Origin: Ignelater luminosus
Lineage: Eukaryota; Arthropoda; Insecta; Coleoptera; Elateridae
Direction: 5' to 3'
Length of the DNA stretch: 64,000 nucleotides
Assembly (NCBI GenBank): GCA_011009095.1
Contig: VTPC01090923.1
Location: 1-64,000, forward strand
Positions 23,671-36,850 of the stretch are shown piece after piece. The translations under genes and the position numbers were made by a program. Position 1 is the stretch's first letter. Each line of letters opens with the position of its first letter. The notes beneath the pieces were generated by a model. The model ran no database searches. It was given only the letters and a program-made list of their open reading frames with translations, and was not told where the DNA came from.

Positions 23671-26169
23671 TTTTCTACTTTAAAAGATCAGTAGTAGATT
23701 TTATGATTTATTGGTTTCATGTATCTCATAGCGAGAAATTAACGTGTGTATAATAAATGTACTTTATCTACAATTTTTATCTTGAAATGTTCGCAACTTG
23801 GAAATAATACATTGCAAGTGAACGCAATTACAAGTTTTATCCGTGTTATAAAGTACATAAATTCTAAATTCAAATTAATTAATAGCATAGGGTGTGTGTT
23901 TAGTTTCTAACTAGAGAATTAAATGACAAATTTATATTTATTTTGCGATTTGTTGATAACATTTTCAACTCAGCAAACGTAGTAGAAAAATCCTTTACAT
24001 TTGCTGTAATAGTTATAACTTTGTTTATTTAACAGTTATTTTGGTTAATTCTGTCGAGTTTACGTAGTTCCTATTTATGTTAAAGTGCATTAAATTTCAA
24101 TTTTCCTCATGCGGCGAGCATCTGTTTTCAATTTATCTTAGTAGATGCAATTTATAATACATCAGGATAGTAGAGAGCTTAAAATCACAGCAAATAGCAA
24201 CATACCTTATTTGATTAATTAACCTAACTTGTAAATGAACGATATTGTTGTTTATGGTTGATATTGCATTATAATAGAATAATTAGTTATTATTCAAAAC
24301 AATTTGTATTTATAACAGTGCAGAAAGTAAAAAGAAAATAAATAGTTTTGTGGGAGAGAAGTTTGGAAAATAAGCAAAGTTAAATTGAATAAATGAATAA
24401 ATTAAGAAACAAATTTTAATCAGTGTTTATTCTATATAAATGTTGAAAACTATATATAATAATAAAATATTTTCAAAAGTCTTTTGTTTTCAATAACAAT
24501 ATATGTAGGAACACTAATTTCGGTTGAAAATTGATTGCGGCGCACCAGAATGGTTCTTCAAGTTAGCAGGCGTTGCGTTTTTGTGGCTATATCTACTTGA
24601 TTAGTTTTTGCTTGTTACATATTATATTGTTACCAACAAAATGATAAACAGCTACCATCCTATCTAAACATTTATACATCGTCTGTGAAAACAAAAGCTG
24701 CTTTCAGATGGTCTCAGTACCAATCTAAAAAACTGCTTGCTCTATCCTTCAAGACAACAGAAATTAACTTTTTGCACTAATAGGCGTATGTAGAGGGCGT
24801 GGCAAAAATACTTCCAATCTTGATTGGTTACGTCATCTTTTGTTTCTAATTACTTGACTGATTGAACTGGAACTTTATTATTTATAGACTAGAAGGTCAG
24901 TATTAATTGATATCACATTTATTTACCTAATATACTAATTATTTCAAAAAGTGAGGTTATGATTTTAGTATTGATTTAGCATACCAGAAAGTCTCGATCT
25001 ACACCCCGACAGATTTATTCATTGGTTCTTTTTTGCAACTGTTTATTTGTATATCATTGACTGGTTCTATGATATAATGTATAAATCAAAAGCATATCCA
25101 TCTGGAAAAAGAGTAAGAGTTAAACTCGCATCAGAATGTGGCAATATCCTAACTAACACCATCAATGACAATTCGCATTAATCAACTTTTAGACAATATC
25201 TGTATACTTGGCTATGGCGAAAGACACTTTTAATCAGAGAAAAAATAATAACAAACTTGAATGATACATAAGGATCAACATTGTCGGGTTAGTCTTACTA
25301 GCTAATGTTGTTGTTATGTTACCCACTCAGAATAAAAACTCACTAGTCGCTACTATCGAGAGTTACTTATCCTTGAAGTCAAATTGCACTTCTGATCGGG
25401 TTGTGCTACACTTGAACATTCCGCGATCATGATTTTCCTAAGAAGTATCTTCTGGAAAGAAGATGCTGATTCTATACTATCTGCCAACACAAGGCAATTA
25501 CAGGAAATAAGCAAAAAAGTCTTTTTTTTCAACACGAAGATGTTAGTTAAATGTTTATTTTGACTTAGAATTAATACAGTGTCGCAGTATTGTTCTTGGC
25601 TAAGATTAGAGAAGAGGGCAGTCAAATGATTTTCTGAATGTCAAATGATCAAATCAATATGATGTTTTCAAAATTGCCAATAAAAATTCTTAGAAATACT
25701 AAAGAAGAAGGCATGCTGCCTGCCATATCCTTGGTTTTGGAAGGTCAAATATTATGATTTTAAGCAAAGGATTCATGATCGATAGTATTTTTTTATGATA
25801 ACCTACTAGAAACAACATATCGGTTATGAAGCTTTTTAGACCAAAGTAATGATACCTACTCTAGAAAAAAACAGTCTCTTTTTTACTAGCGATGGTTTAC
25901 GTATTCTTTCCGAGGGGATTTATCTTGTCTATCTACCAACGAAAAATAAAAGTCACATAAAATGAATCTAACCAGCAGTGGGGTTATCGAGACCACTGAT
26001 TCAAAGTCCACAAAAGCAAGTCAAAATAATATTTCTTTATTTAATATGAAGAGATAGAAGACACTCTTAAAATCAAGCATTAGAAAACGAAGCACAAAAT
26101 GCCCAACCATGATTACTCATATTAATGAATGGTAAAATCTGTAAGATCAACTGGAAACCAAAACATAGC
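23671..26169. other. AT-rich non-coding stretch
   Basis: No recognisable domain. The minus-strand frame at 25625-25353 (90 codons) is uninterrupted but has no motif, signal peptide or splice sites that would support a gene. Confidence 0.4.
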
Positions 26170-26600
26170 AAAACAAGCAGCAAAACGTTTGAATTTTGTA
26201 ATTGCTACTACTCTTTTATTTCTATTATTTTGGCTATATAGTTTCTAGCAGAATTAGCTGTTTCTCTTGGAACTTGGACAGCAATGAACTTTTCTACTAA
26301 AATATCATCAGTTGCCTAATTGTAAATCTTTAACTGACTCGGAATCTCTGCGTAGACAACTTTTGTATCAGAATCACTGCTGTTTTCTCGAAGCAGTTTT
26401 TGCTTTTTTTGGGGATTTCAAGTGCGCTTTTTGATTTATTCTTCTTTTTCGGTCTTGTCGCTGTTTGGAGGCTTTTTCCAACTTTTCCTTGACCAGTGGA
26501 CTAGTCAAAATAATTTTTCTAGTTTCACAATTATTCGCTTTTAAAAATGGTCATCAGAGGTTTTGTTGCCGGATACTTTACGAATGACATTCAAAACTGA
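26170..26600 (-). pseudogene. Possible pogo/Tigger transposase C-terminal remnant
   Basis: On the minus strand, pieces in two or three frames read TSPLVKEKLEKASKQRQDRK, a lysine/arginine-rich run, then ATDDILVEKFIAVQVP. This resembles the C-terminal tail of insect pogo/Tigger-type DDE proteins: a 'TP.K..LE......K' segment, a basic stretch, then a 'D..LVKF' domain. The DDE core was not found upstream. Frameshifts and stops are frequent. Confidence 0.35.
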
Positions 26601-29600
26601 AGTAGACATTGAAGGTTCTGATGGTGTAATAGAAACTGAATTGACTGTTATGGACTAATTTCTATAAACTTGGGACTCATAAGCTGTAAAAAAGCAGAAA
26701 GAGCTGTAAACGATGCGATTCTTTCCGTGTCTGAAGTTGAACTGTCATTCAGTCTAGACGAAGAAATTCTGGCAACTAGATTACAAGAATGTGAGCCGTA
26801 AAATGATATTACTAAACTATTAAAAATTGAAATATAAAAAGGACATTATTAGCAAAATTAATTTTAAAGAAGATTGTTATAGCATATTTACAGAGCTAGA
26901 TCATATGAGTTTTGGCTCTTGGTTGGTGTGTTTTTGATTCATTGATTAAAAGTTTATTGAACCATATTGAGATGGAACTTTAGTTGTTAGTTGTTTTGAT
27001 GCCACTAATGCCAAAGCACGACCCGTATTTGATTAAAACTGACCAAGAAAGTTAGTGGATGAAGAAGTTCAACTATGGGATGTTCCTCTTCTACCCTTTG
27101 AAAAAACAAGTTTTATCTCGAAACCGCTTTCCATTTCCAAGATATAAACAATAAACGAAAAAACAAAAGAGCAAGTTAATTTGGCCCATTCCAGCAAAAA
27201 CCATCACCACAACCAAACCATTTATGACATACCACCGGTGTGGTGGTTCTCATTAGCTTGCTTCGTTGCATTGGTACACTTCCATTCAACAGGCTTTGAT
27301 TGATCGTTCTCGACGTGACGAGATTTTTATAAAAACACCAGAGGTCGTTTACTGATTTTGAAGGTTGAAATTGGATATTTTCGATTTTTCTGGTTGTTCG
27401 AGCTATGCGAACCTGAATTGTTAATTAAGTCATTAGGGCTAGTTGGTTTTTTCAGGTCAGCAGTTAGGTCTTCTAAGCTGATGGGTTTTTATATTTTACT
27501 ATGTCTCTCTTCGTTGTATCGTTTTTTGGCCGGCAATTAACAATTTAACATTTGGAACAATCTAAGCTTTAAGTCAATGAGGTAGTTTAGATTCTTTGAA
27601 AACTTTGACTCTGCCGAATATTAAAGTTGCCCCGCAAATACAAAAGAATGAGCTGTTAAAAAATAATTTTTAATCAACCAATTGTACCAACTCTAGATAA
27701 AACTGAATTTTATTAAAATCGAAGTCTATGTAATGTTGAATTTTTTGTAGTGGGCTCTTTTTTTATTATATGTAATAATATCCAGGATTCTGAAATGAAA
27801 CCCATCTTTGTTTGATTATAAAAGTGTAGGTAGGCAAAGAAGGATTCCATTTCGAAATTCCATTACGTAGGTATTCCAATTATTTGTTAGAAACTTTGGT
27901 CAATGAATAGATTTACATTAGTTGTTAGTTTACAATAAAGTGCTACATGTTTTCTGTATAACATATTCACTTTTTACATCTTTCCATTCAATTGTCTTTT
28001 AATCTAAAATGTGAACCTTGGAGCGACCTTAACACACTTGTAGGACCTAATTTTAAAGTCAATCCTTCCATTTCAAATTCCGTATTTAGCGATTTCTGAA
28101 CTGCTACGTAGTTACATATTTACCTTTAAATATTTTATAATTTCCCAAATTGTATAAACTATAAATTACGGTATTTACTAATTAATTAATTGTCATTAGT
28201 ATTCATTTCGTGTATCATTATTGTCCTGTAACAGAATTATGGGTTCAATATTAATCTTATAATTGTTTTTATGTTAATGAGGCGTTGGGAATTACAACAG
28301 TTTTTGGTTATAGAAAGGTCTTGCTCTAAATGAATTTAATTAAAATTGAATAGAATTGGTCTAATGTTAACAATTGAATTTTGTTTTTTATTCTCAAACT
28401 AACTTCAAGTAAACTGCAGTTGTAACAGGTGGTAACAGATAAAGCTAAAGGAAATGCTCAACTGAAAAAATAGCACGTCGTATAAATTTTATTGTAATTC
28501 AATATTTATGTTAGGAAAAGGATTGTATTTGACAATGACATATTCTTCTGAGTAATAGCATTTTGTATTAAAATAGAAAAAACGTTTTTCAAACTCCCAA
28601 AATAACTTTTAAAACAATTCACAACTTTTTCTCGCTGAGATGAGATAGAAAACTGATACGTAATTTGTAAACTAACAATGAAACACGATTTAGTTTTACC
28701 TTTGACATTTACGAAATAAAATTTATAACAGCTAATGGAGTCGATTTATACGAATTCTTTACCAAAATCTATCATTAGAACGTAAAATAATAAATGCAAC
28801 TTTTCTAAGAAAATCGCAGTTTTAGAATCCCAAGATACAGTCACGTTGTCGCCTCTTCCAATTGAAATTTTATAGGTTAACGAGGAAAACTCGGTTTGCG
28901 ATAATTAATTAAATCTCAGCTTTTATGCAAAACGCGTATTCTTAATTTTTATACAACATTATTATTCAAACACACCAAGTGCAATCAATATTAATGTTAA
29001 CAAAAAAACGCATTTTACATAAGCATGGTCAGAACTGTAGAATACAGTGTGTCCTACTTAAGTAAAACTCTCATGCCCTATGGGTGCAAAATCTTGAAAT
29101 CTGCCATAGAAAATCAATCATTTGATACACAAAGAAACTTCTTGGCCATTACCGAAAGTTCTGTATAGCAACTTCACACAAACATTGCGGGAGATGATTC
29201 TGGCTAGGACTAATTTTTATTATTAACAAACTCCCAGTCTTTAAAGATTATTCAACATCATATGGATACACACGTGTAACCTCTGACCTGATGGATCGAG
29301 TACGCGTCATGAAAAAAGATTTCAGAGAGTTTTTTATAAACTGGGTAAAATTCCAACTTACATCTTTAGAGCTACCATGAAAAAATCAAAGGCTGGATAT
29401 TGAGGAAAGCCTTTTGACTACGACCAAACGACAAGTAAAATATAATTAAGCTTTCGAAGACTATTCAAGATTATCTGAGTACACCCATGTAACTTGTGCC
29501 CTGATGAATCGAGTATTAATCATGAAAAGTTTTTTGAAGAGGAAATTAAGGTCAGAATCTCAATAAATAGCAGTGAGTGAATGATCAAACGATTTACGAA

Positions 29601-30390
29601 ATTTTTCCTTTAATACAGAACCGATGATTTTTGCTTGCGTCATTAACTTGCACTTTGGTAACAGCTAGTTTAAATTTTAACGGTCTTGCCCAAAATCACA
29701 GTAATGAGATTTTAAATATTTCTACTTGTTTCCTTTGGAAGAGGTAAAAATTAATGATCCTTGACCAGGTCTTCATTTGAAACTATACAACCAGTTTTTC
29801 TTATTTGCTGTTTACACAAAATTGGACAATAAGCATATTGTAAACATAGACATGCCTAACCTAGCGTTATGATGTTAAAAGGTTTAGTAATGTTAGCATC
29901 TTTATTAATGTTTTGTATTTCTTTAACACAAATCTAACATAATAATAATAATAATAATGAACATGTTACTAAGTTAACAACTATATTAAACATAATCAAA
30001 GTGACATATAGTAGCTTACTAATTTTCTCTTAGTGCATTTTTAGACAAGACAACTATATCAAGTGTTAGGCAAGCCATATTAGCTTGCTTTTTCGGTTTG
30101 TGGTTTGGTGAACCAAACGACAAAAGGAAATGGTTTTTTCCTCTTTCCCTACCAGAGCAACTGCAGTCAAGCAAAACTTTTACCTTGCTGCAGCAGTATT
30201 GTAAAGTGACCCAATGCAATATAAAAACCGCTTGCAAAACAGCAGAAAACAGACTTGAGAGGAACTCTGTGAGATGACTGTGAAAATTCAGAGCAGATTC
30301 CTTGAAGTTTCTGGACGATGACTTTACCAACATTAATCCAATTTTTTCTAGATACACAAAACATTCTGTTTATTATTTCCAAGAATAAAT
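26601..30390. other. Non-coding stretch with a diverged duplication
   Basis: No gene. An imperfect direct repeat of about 90 bp occurs at 29240-29330 and 29453-29545 (shared core: GACTATTCAA, then GTGTAAC, CTGATG(G/A)ATCGAGTA, (G/A)TCATGAAAA). An (ATA)n microsatellite lies at about 29938-29957. CAGTGTGTCC at 29047 resembles a single mariner-type terminus. Frames in the region are chance-like. Confidence 0.45.
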
Positions 30391-30398
30391 TACAAAAA

Positions 30399-30625
30399 CA
30401 TCTGGGAATGCAAAGCATAACCACAACGAACTCCTGGTTTGTTACTGTTTTCAAATCTTGGCCGCCATTTTGACCATGTTCCCGAAGAGTTATCAAAAAA
30501 CGAAGATACTACGTTGGCTTTAGTTTTTGATGTAGAATCTAAATCTGAAGTCAAAACTTCAAAAATTGACAAACAGATAGACAGACTTCGCAAATTCAGT
30601 AACGACTCCTTCTGAGTTCGTTGAA
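30399..30625 (+). repeat. Dispersed 'GGCGGCCAT' repeat, copy 2
   Basis: Begins CATCTGGGAATGCAAAGCAT and ends in TTCAGTAACGACTCCTTCTG. It aligns along most of its length with the copies at 57318-57575 and 58482-58739, and inversely with 18797-18960. The three overlapping minus-strand frames between 30019 and 30764 run through this repeat and its flanks and are not genes. Confidence 0.8.
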
Positions 30626-30774
30626 TATTATTACTTAAGATGTGTGATGCAACGTAAAGCAGTGCTTGCACGGTCCCAGTCGTAAATGTGGTACAGATTT
30701 GTAGTTCTCCGTTCTTTTCGCATTTGTGAACAGCGAGCAGAACTTGACCTTTTCTGATACTCAACCCGTACTTC

Positions 30775-31460
30775 TACGTCTAGGTTTGACTTTAGTAATA
30801 CTTTTTCTTTTTGTTATTACATCTTCTGACAATTCAAATAAAAAATCAAGTAAAGGTGTCTTTTTTTGGGATCGATGTTTACTACCATAATCATTAGAAG
30901 TTCCTAAACTATCTTTCTCTATCACTTGCATAACTTTTGACCCATATCATAAACTCTGCTCATCTAATCTGCAAGATTTTTCATAATTTCGTTGTATAAG
31001 GCAATTGGTGCACGACAAGAAACAACTATTTTAGATCCAGTTTTTTCTTTTCGGTTTACATGTGTTACATCAGCACTATGACACTGTACTAACAGCTAGA
31101 TACTGAATAGTGTCAATTAGATTTACTGAAGTAAAGAAGCTATCAAAAGCCAAAATGAATTTTCAGTTTTTATTGTTTCACATAGAACTTTTATCACCCT
31201 TTCGCTCATAGTATCAGTAATTCCAACCTCTTCTCTGTCACAATAAAATGTGTAACTCGTTTTGGCATAGTTTTATGCCTCTTTTGACAGGTTTTAGTGG
31301 CATACTGTTTCAAAGAAGATCGTCTTTTGAACTTCACCATGATCTGCTTAGTACTGTCAGATCGGTATTTTATGAAGGTATGTTTGAAACACGGCAGCAG
31401 TTTTTTAGGATTGTTAGATAGTTGGAACAAACACTATTTTTGGACAAAGCAGAGGAAATA
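30775..31460 (-). mobile_element. Decayed piggyBac-type transposase
   Basis: Minus-strand pieces in order: STKQIMVKFKRRSSLKQY (the 'D..M..FKGRSS.KQY' region around the first catalytic Asp, which is not preserved), GITDTMSERVIKVLCETI, AFDSFFTSVNLIDTI (the 'FDN(F/Y)FTS..L' motif with its Asp), then VNRKEKTGSKIVVSCRAP and IALYNEIM ('G(G/S)K..V.CP.A...YN..M'). Order and spacing match PGBD-type transposases. Several stops and frameshifts separate the pieces, so the copy is dead. Part of it overlaps the clean frame at 31430-31206. Confidence 0.8.
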
Positions 31461-34400
31461 ATTTAAAGAGAATTTCTAAAGGAGACAAAATTGCCTTGAT
31501 TCAATCAATTACATATGGTATCTCAGGAGGAATAGTTAATCGAGATTCATGATTTTCTGTGAGTGATGACCATATAACAGTATGCAGCTCTTCATTTTTT
31601 GTAACAATGGGCTTTTCAATTTATGTTATACTGTTGCCAGTTGCAATTAAATATCATAGACAAATGTTGAAAGAAACCAAGAAAACTCATTTAACACCTA
31701 TATAATGTAAAATGGGAATTATATGACACATGTGGTATGGTTAGAGAAAATACGCAGATTATTCTGTCTCTTTATTCGTTGGTTTACAGGATTGAAAAGA
31801 CGCTGCGTTAAAAAAAGCTTGCTATTGGAACATCTACAAGAAGAGTGATAATACAATGAGTTTACCCTAAGCTCAGAAGGCACAAAAACCTCCTAGTTTA
31901 AACTGAAGTATGAAAGTTTTTAGTAAAATCCTTTTATTGAAATTGTTTTGAAATTTTGAATTCTTCTTACTGAAATATTAAATAAAAGATTTTTAATAAT
32001 GAAGGAAGTAGCTTCTTTGACAGAAGTTCTTCATTAGAAGGCTATATAAATAGGAACTTTCTTTTTTTTTAATTTCATAATGTCGTTTAACTCTTTTGTT
32101 CTGAAGATTATAAAACCACATCAATGAACTAACATACTACTTCGTCATGAAAATGAATTATGTTTGCAAAAAGTAATTTTTATGTTTAGAATACTTGTAA
32201 TACAGATAAAACTACCGAATACAAAAAAGTGAGATTTAAAATTTAAAAATTATAATAGTCTTAACTTTTTGTATATTTACACAATGAAAAAAATGATAAC
32301 TCCATACGAGACCCCTTGGTGGTTTCGAGGTAACTTTGTTTTATCGAGCTTTTGATAAAGTAAATATGCTCCCTCAGAAACCGCCCGAGGTAAAAGCCGG
32401 CATTTGTACCGCGTGCGCTGATTTGTACAAAACAAAATTAACATTTCCAAAAAAAAATTATAATATTTTATTATATAAAACTGCAACTTTTATGATTTCA
32501 CATTTAAATGTATTTTAGAGTTCACCCTAGGGAGAAAGGTAAATACGACACAATTAAACGTTTCAGATTCGTTATTAACTTTTTGTCCGTTTCATATTTG
32601 GAATGAATTAATATAAATTTGACATTCAACTACCGTGAAATGCCTTTTGTTATTTTTTGAATAACATTCCCATTGATAGAGTTTCAAGTTGAATTACATG
32701 GATTATTGTAAATTCTGTTTGATAACTAAGGCGCGAGGAAAAGAAATCTGATAAAGGTTGGCCGTGAAAAGGAAACCGGATGATTATACATTCAAGCAAC
32801 TTTACACCGAGAAAAGCAATACAAGAGAATTTCTGTTGAAATTTCATTAATAAAGCAAAGCTACACAATACAATAGTTTCAGTAATAGATATTGTGCTGA
32901 AACAATAAAACGAATTTTTAATTGTATATATAACTGTTTTATTTTTTTAGATAAATAAAATTTTGTTTTGTTATTTCTAATTTTATTTTTTAACGATTTC
33001 ATAATATTTGCAAACTCCTACATTTTATTGCATTTATTTCGATTTAACGAGGAAGATATAAATTAATGAAATCAATTAGAAATCATATAAAGGTCCCATT
33101 CAAAGCCTTGCATTATGAGATTAATTACCGCTTCTTCAATATCAAGATTAATAGATAATGGAAAACACTGCTGTCGACTAATATGTTATGATGATCACTA
33201 ATATCCGAAAGTAATGGTCTACTTAGAACTACATAATTACTATCGTATCACAAATTATATTGTAAGTAAATATAAATAAGCCCTGCAATGACTTTTAGAA
33301 TTTCTTCAAACTGGTGTCCCACAAAAAACAAGCAAAATTATCAGATTAAAAGCGATAATAACCACTGCACTGCACTGTAGGTATACGAAAATTTCATACT
33401 ACGTGAATCTGCATCATTTCAGAATTAGCATGCGATAATGGAATGCAAGTCTTTAAGGGTAGCTTTCAAATTATCACTTGATGTACATGCATTTGCATAT
33501 TAGTAGCACAATTAAGATAATTGATTTATACCTAACCGTTTTAATGTCAATTATCGTTCAGTATACAATTCTATCCTTGCTGTGTAAAGCCCCCTTATTT
33601 ATCCGATCCTATATCCCATTCTTCTCTAGAATTACTTCTAAAAGCATTGTTAGCACCAATTACTTAAAGAAGTTTCACTATAATTTATCTTTTAGGAAGA
33701 ATTACTAACTTAATAATAGGATTTGTAAACTCAATAATGAAACTTATCTGTAAGAATTTTCTTTCTAGGACGAAGCGGGCTGTTTATTGTTAAAATTAAT
33801 TTAGATAAATTTTAATTTTGTTTTTAATATAAATATAAATTTTTTTCATATAAAGGGGACAAGCAAATTTAATAAAAAGAAGAAATTCGAACTTCAATAA
33901 TTCAACTTCAGAGTAGTATACCTACCTGCCTTTATTAAATTTATTTTTTACTTATCGGCATACCTTTCATCGTTAAATAACAAGAGATGTCTATATCGAT
34001 AAATAATATACAGGACGATAAATGAGATTTTGAAATTTACCTTTTGACTGGAATTCTCCACTTTTAACATTTATATCGAACCGCTTGTAAAATCCCAAAA
34101 AGACAATCGTTTATTTATAAATTACGTTTGGTAAATAAAATATTACCTATACATATTTTTTTAAAATAGAATTCAATTGTCTATAATACAAAAGCACCAC
34201 AAACAAAAAAAAAATGAAAATTCCATAATAATCTAATAGAATGCTGTCTAAAACAAAATGAAATCAAAACACATCTGTCTTACATCATTTATCTTTCTTC
34301 CATTTTGTAACTATTACCTAAATTGTGCGCCATCTGAAATATCTACATATGGGTAGTTTAAAAGTAATTTCTTTTATTGTTTTTCTTTTTTTTTTATGTT

Positions 34401-34999
34401 TACACGAGATAGTTCTGTTTGATTTTCTGTAAGACAAATGACAAACCACTAATAAAAAGACAGCACTGTTAAATTATAATTTATCAATAAAATCTTTGTA
34501 CAAATAAAAATAATTATTGATACAGTGTGATCGAAAAACGAGAAACATAAACAAAATTCCTATTCCACATTTAATTAGCATTTTTAGCTTGATACAGGGT
34601 GTTTTAGGTTTCTTACCTTCTGCGCGCAACTTCAATGTTTGTCATAGCTATGGTACATATGATTTTCATTAGATTCTGTTACTAACAAACAACTTCAGTA
34701 ACTTTTTTTCTTTGCTAAATCAAAATCAAGCTGTCAAAAATGAAAAGAAAGCATATCTTAAATATCAAATTACGTAACTCTGCTCTTTAAACCTTATGAA
34801 ACAAATTGAAAAAGACCAACGTGCTTGAAAAGCTACGCAAATTCTTAAACATCTGAGAGATCAATAAAATTATTGATTATTTTATACAATTATCGATTTA
34901 AGTAATACCAACGAATCTTACAATAGCCAAAAGATAAGACCTGATGTTCCTTTGTTTAATCTTCACGAAACTACTGAGCAAATTATTGTCAAAGCAATA
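31461..34999. other. AT-rich non-coding stretch
   Basis: No domain-bearing frame. TACAGGGTGTTTTAGG at about 34593 and TACAGTGTGATCG at about 34520 are isolated Tc1/mariner-type termini with no partner found nearby. 31461-31730 may be eroded N-terminal piggyBac sequence. Confidence 0.4.
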
Positions 35000-36000
35000 A
35001 ATTAAATTAAATTGAAAGAATTTAGGATGGAGCGAAAAAACTTCAAAACTCCTATTGTCAGTAGAAATAACAGTACAAGATCTGAGCGCTGTATGACGTC
35101 ATCTATCTGCCACCGCGGTCCCAAAGTCTTTAACTCATCATCATCAAAAATATATTTCGTCAGGGGTGGTTCGATAATTTTGGTTGTTGGCCAAATTATC
35201 AATCCAGTGTACGATAACCTTCTGCATCATTATTGATTGGGGGAATCTCGAATGCATGAACTTCAGAATTTTGTTTAGTGTCTCTTCTGTATTTCAAAAT
35301 TCTCTTAAACCCCAACTCTCTAAAATGGCTCCGGTTGTCTGCGAACATAGATAATAAAATAGTTTTGAGATGGCAAAAGTATCCATTTCTTTGCAATACT
35401 GAATCGATAACTTTTTCTATTTTTTCTGGCAGAAGCCACGAAGGGGCATAAACCTTCATAACGTACTCCGCTAAAATTGTTAGATTTCGAGATGGGTTCT
35501 CTGTTGGAATATACAATCTTAAAATTCTATTGACTGCTGTTAACCATCTGGAGTGGCTCATCTTTTCTGGGTTTTCTGCGATTAATTACATTGCTGGTTT
35601 TTTCTTTGGTCAAGACTTCCTAATCTTTCATAGTAGCATAGCAGTTGTGTCTGAAACACCAGTTTGGTCACAGGCCTTAGCTTCTTGTTGAAATTCATCA
35701 CACTTTTTTTCTAAATATAAATATTCTTTTCCTGATCCACTATCTATAGAAGATGTAGAGGATGGCAATGCACTTAAAGTAGTCAGTCTAGCTTTTTTAC
35801 TTCCCTCATCAGCTTTCTCACTACGCTGCAAGCTCTTTTTAAGTGCACTCGTAGTTTGAAGATCAACAGTTTTCTGATCAGTCAAAAATTGCCTTTCGTC
35901 TAAAGGTATCTTAATTTTGCAGCAGGAAGGGGAGAATAATTTACATTTGCGCACACAGATATCAAAAAGAGCCTTCTCAACAGTATCTTTAACTTAGCAA
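35000..36000 (-). pseudogene. Broken transposon-derived ORF of unassigned family
   Basis: Three minus-strand frames follow each other: 35954-35628 (FLTDQKTVDLQTT, ending CDQTGVSDTTAMLL), 35561-35199 (SHSRWLTAVNRILRLYIPTE, then EYVMKVYAPSWL and KVIDSVLQRNGYF), and 35202-35002 (WPTTKIIEPPLTKYIFDDDE). Together they read as one protein interrupted by stops and a frameshift. 'ACD.TGVSD..A', 'SHSRWLT.ANR.LRLY' and 'KVYAP.W' are motifs I associate with a multicopy family in aphid and beetle genomes, but I cannot name the superfamily. No introns are evident. Confidence 0.5.
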
Positions 36001-36689
36001 CTTTCTTGCCATTTCCTGTAATGTTAATTTTGTTCACTGAAATAGGGTGAAGTGAGAGATCAGCTTCTTTATTATTATCATGATTATTATTAAGGGAAAA
36101 AAGTAAACAATTCTGTTTGAACAAAACAACGTTATGTGACCATGAAAAAAGCTAGACCGTAAGCAAGTTTTTATTTGTAGGTTGGTATTAACGATGCAAC
36201 CTGTATGGAACTGATCGAGAATATAATCGTCAGAACTTTGAGCCTGATTTTGTCAATAAGTAGGCTCAGTTTCATAACTCACTAGAGTATAAGATGGATT
36301 CTTGCAATTGTAGTATAATCAGAACTGTAAACCTTGTAAACTGAGCTATTTTCTCAAGCTAAGGAGCAAGTCAAGTAAAAAGGTTGAAGACTTCGTAACC
36401 TACCTTGAGCTCTTTAAATAAATAATGACAACCATCGTGTAAGAAAAAACATGAAAGAAGCTTCTTAGAAAAAGGACCAAAACTAACTTTTTTGCCTGAA
36501 GATTAGTTTTTCTGATAAATATGCTTTTATGCCAACAAATTTGCCACTTCTGGTCTAGGCTGTCAATTTCATCTTGTCTCTTAGTAATTGATGTCCTACA
36601 CTGTTACCTAACTGACTAACTGTATCTGTAACTCTGATTTTCAAAAAAGGCGACAGACTAGATGCTACCAACTAGTGACCTATTAGCTG

Positions 36690-36850
36690 ACATCTGTATG
36701 TCAAGTTTTTGAATCATATTAAGACTGAACGTGAAACAATATTATAAAATTCTCATTATTCAAACTATCCTGCCAGGTAGTCAGTGTGGCTTTGTAAATG
36801 CCAGGTCAACAGGACAAATTTATTGTAAAGTCTTAACCCATGTAAAGTTC
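36690..36850 (+). mobile_element. Possible LINE reverse transcriptase scrap
   Basis: A + strand reading gives SQCGFVNARSTGQ, resembling the 'Q.GF..GRST..' motif upstream of the reverse transcriptase palm, preceded in another frame by TERETILYNSHYSNYPA. It is short and broken, and lies next to the proposed 3' LTR of the following element. Confidence 0.3.

Noticed and set aside
30019-30764. Three overlapping minus-strand ORFs of 109-124 codons
   Set aside because: They run across a known dispersed repeat and its flanks in different frames, and contain no domain, start context or splice pattern.
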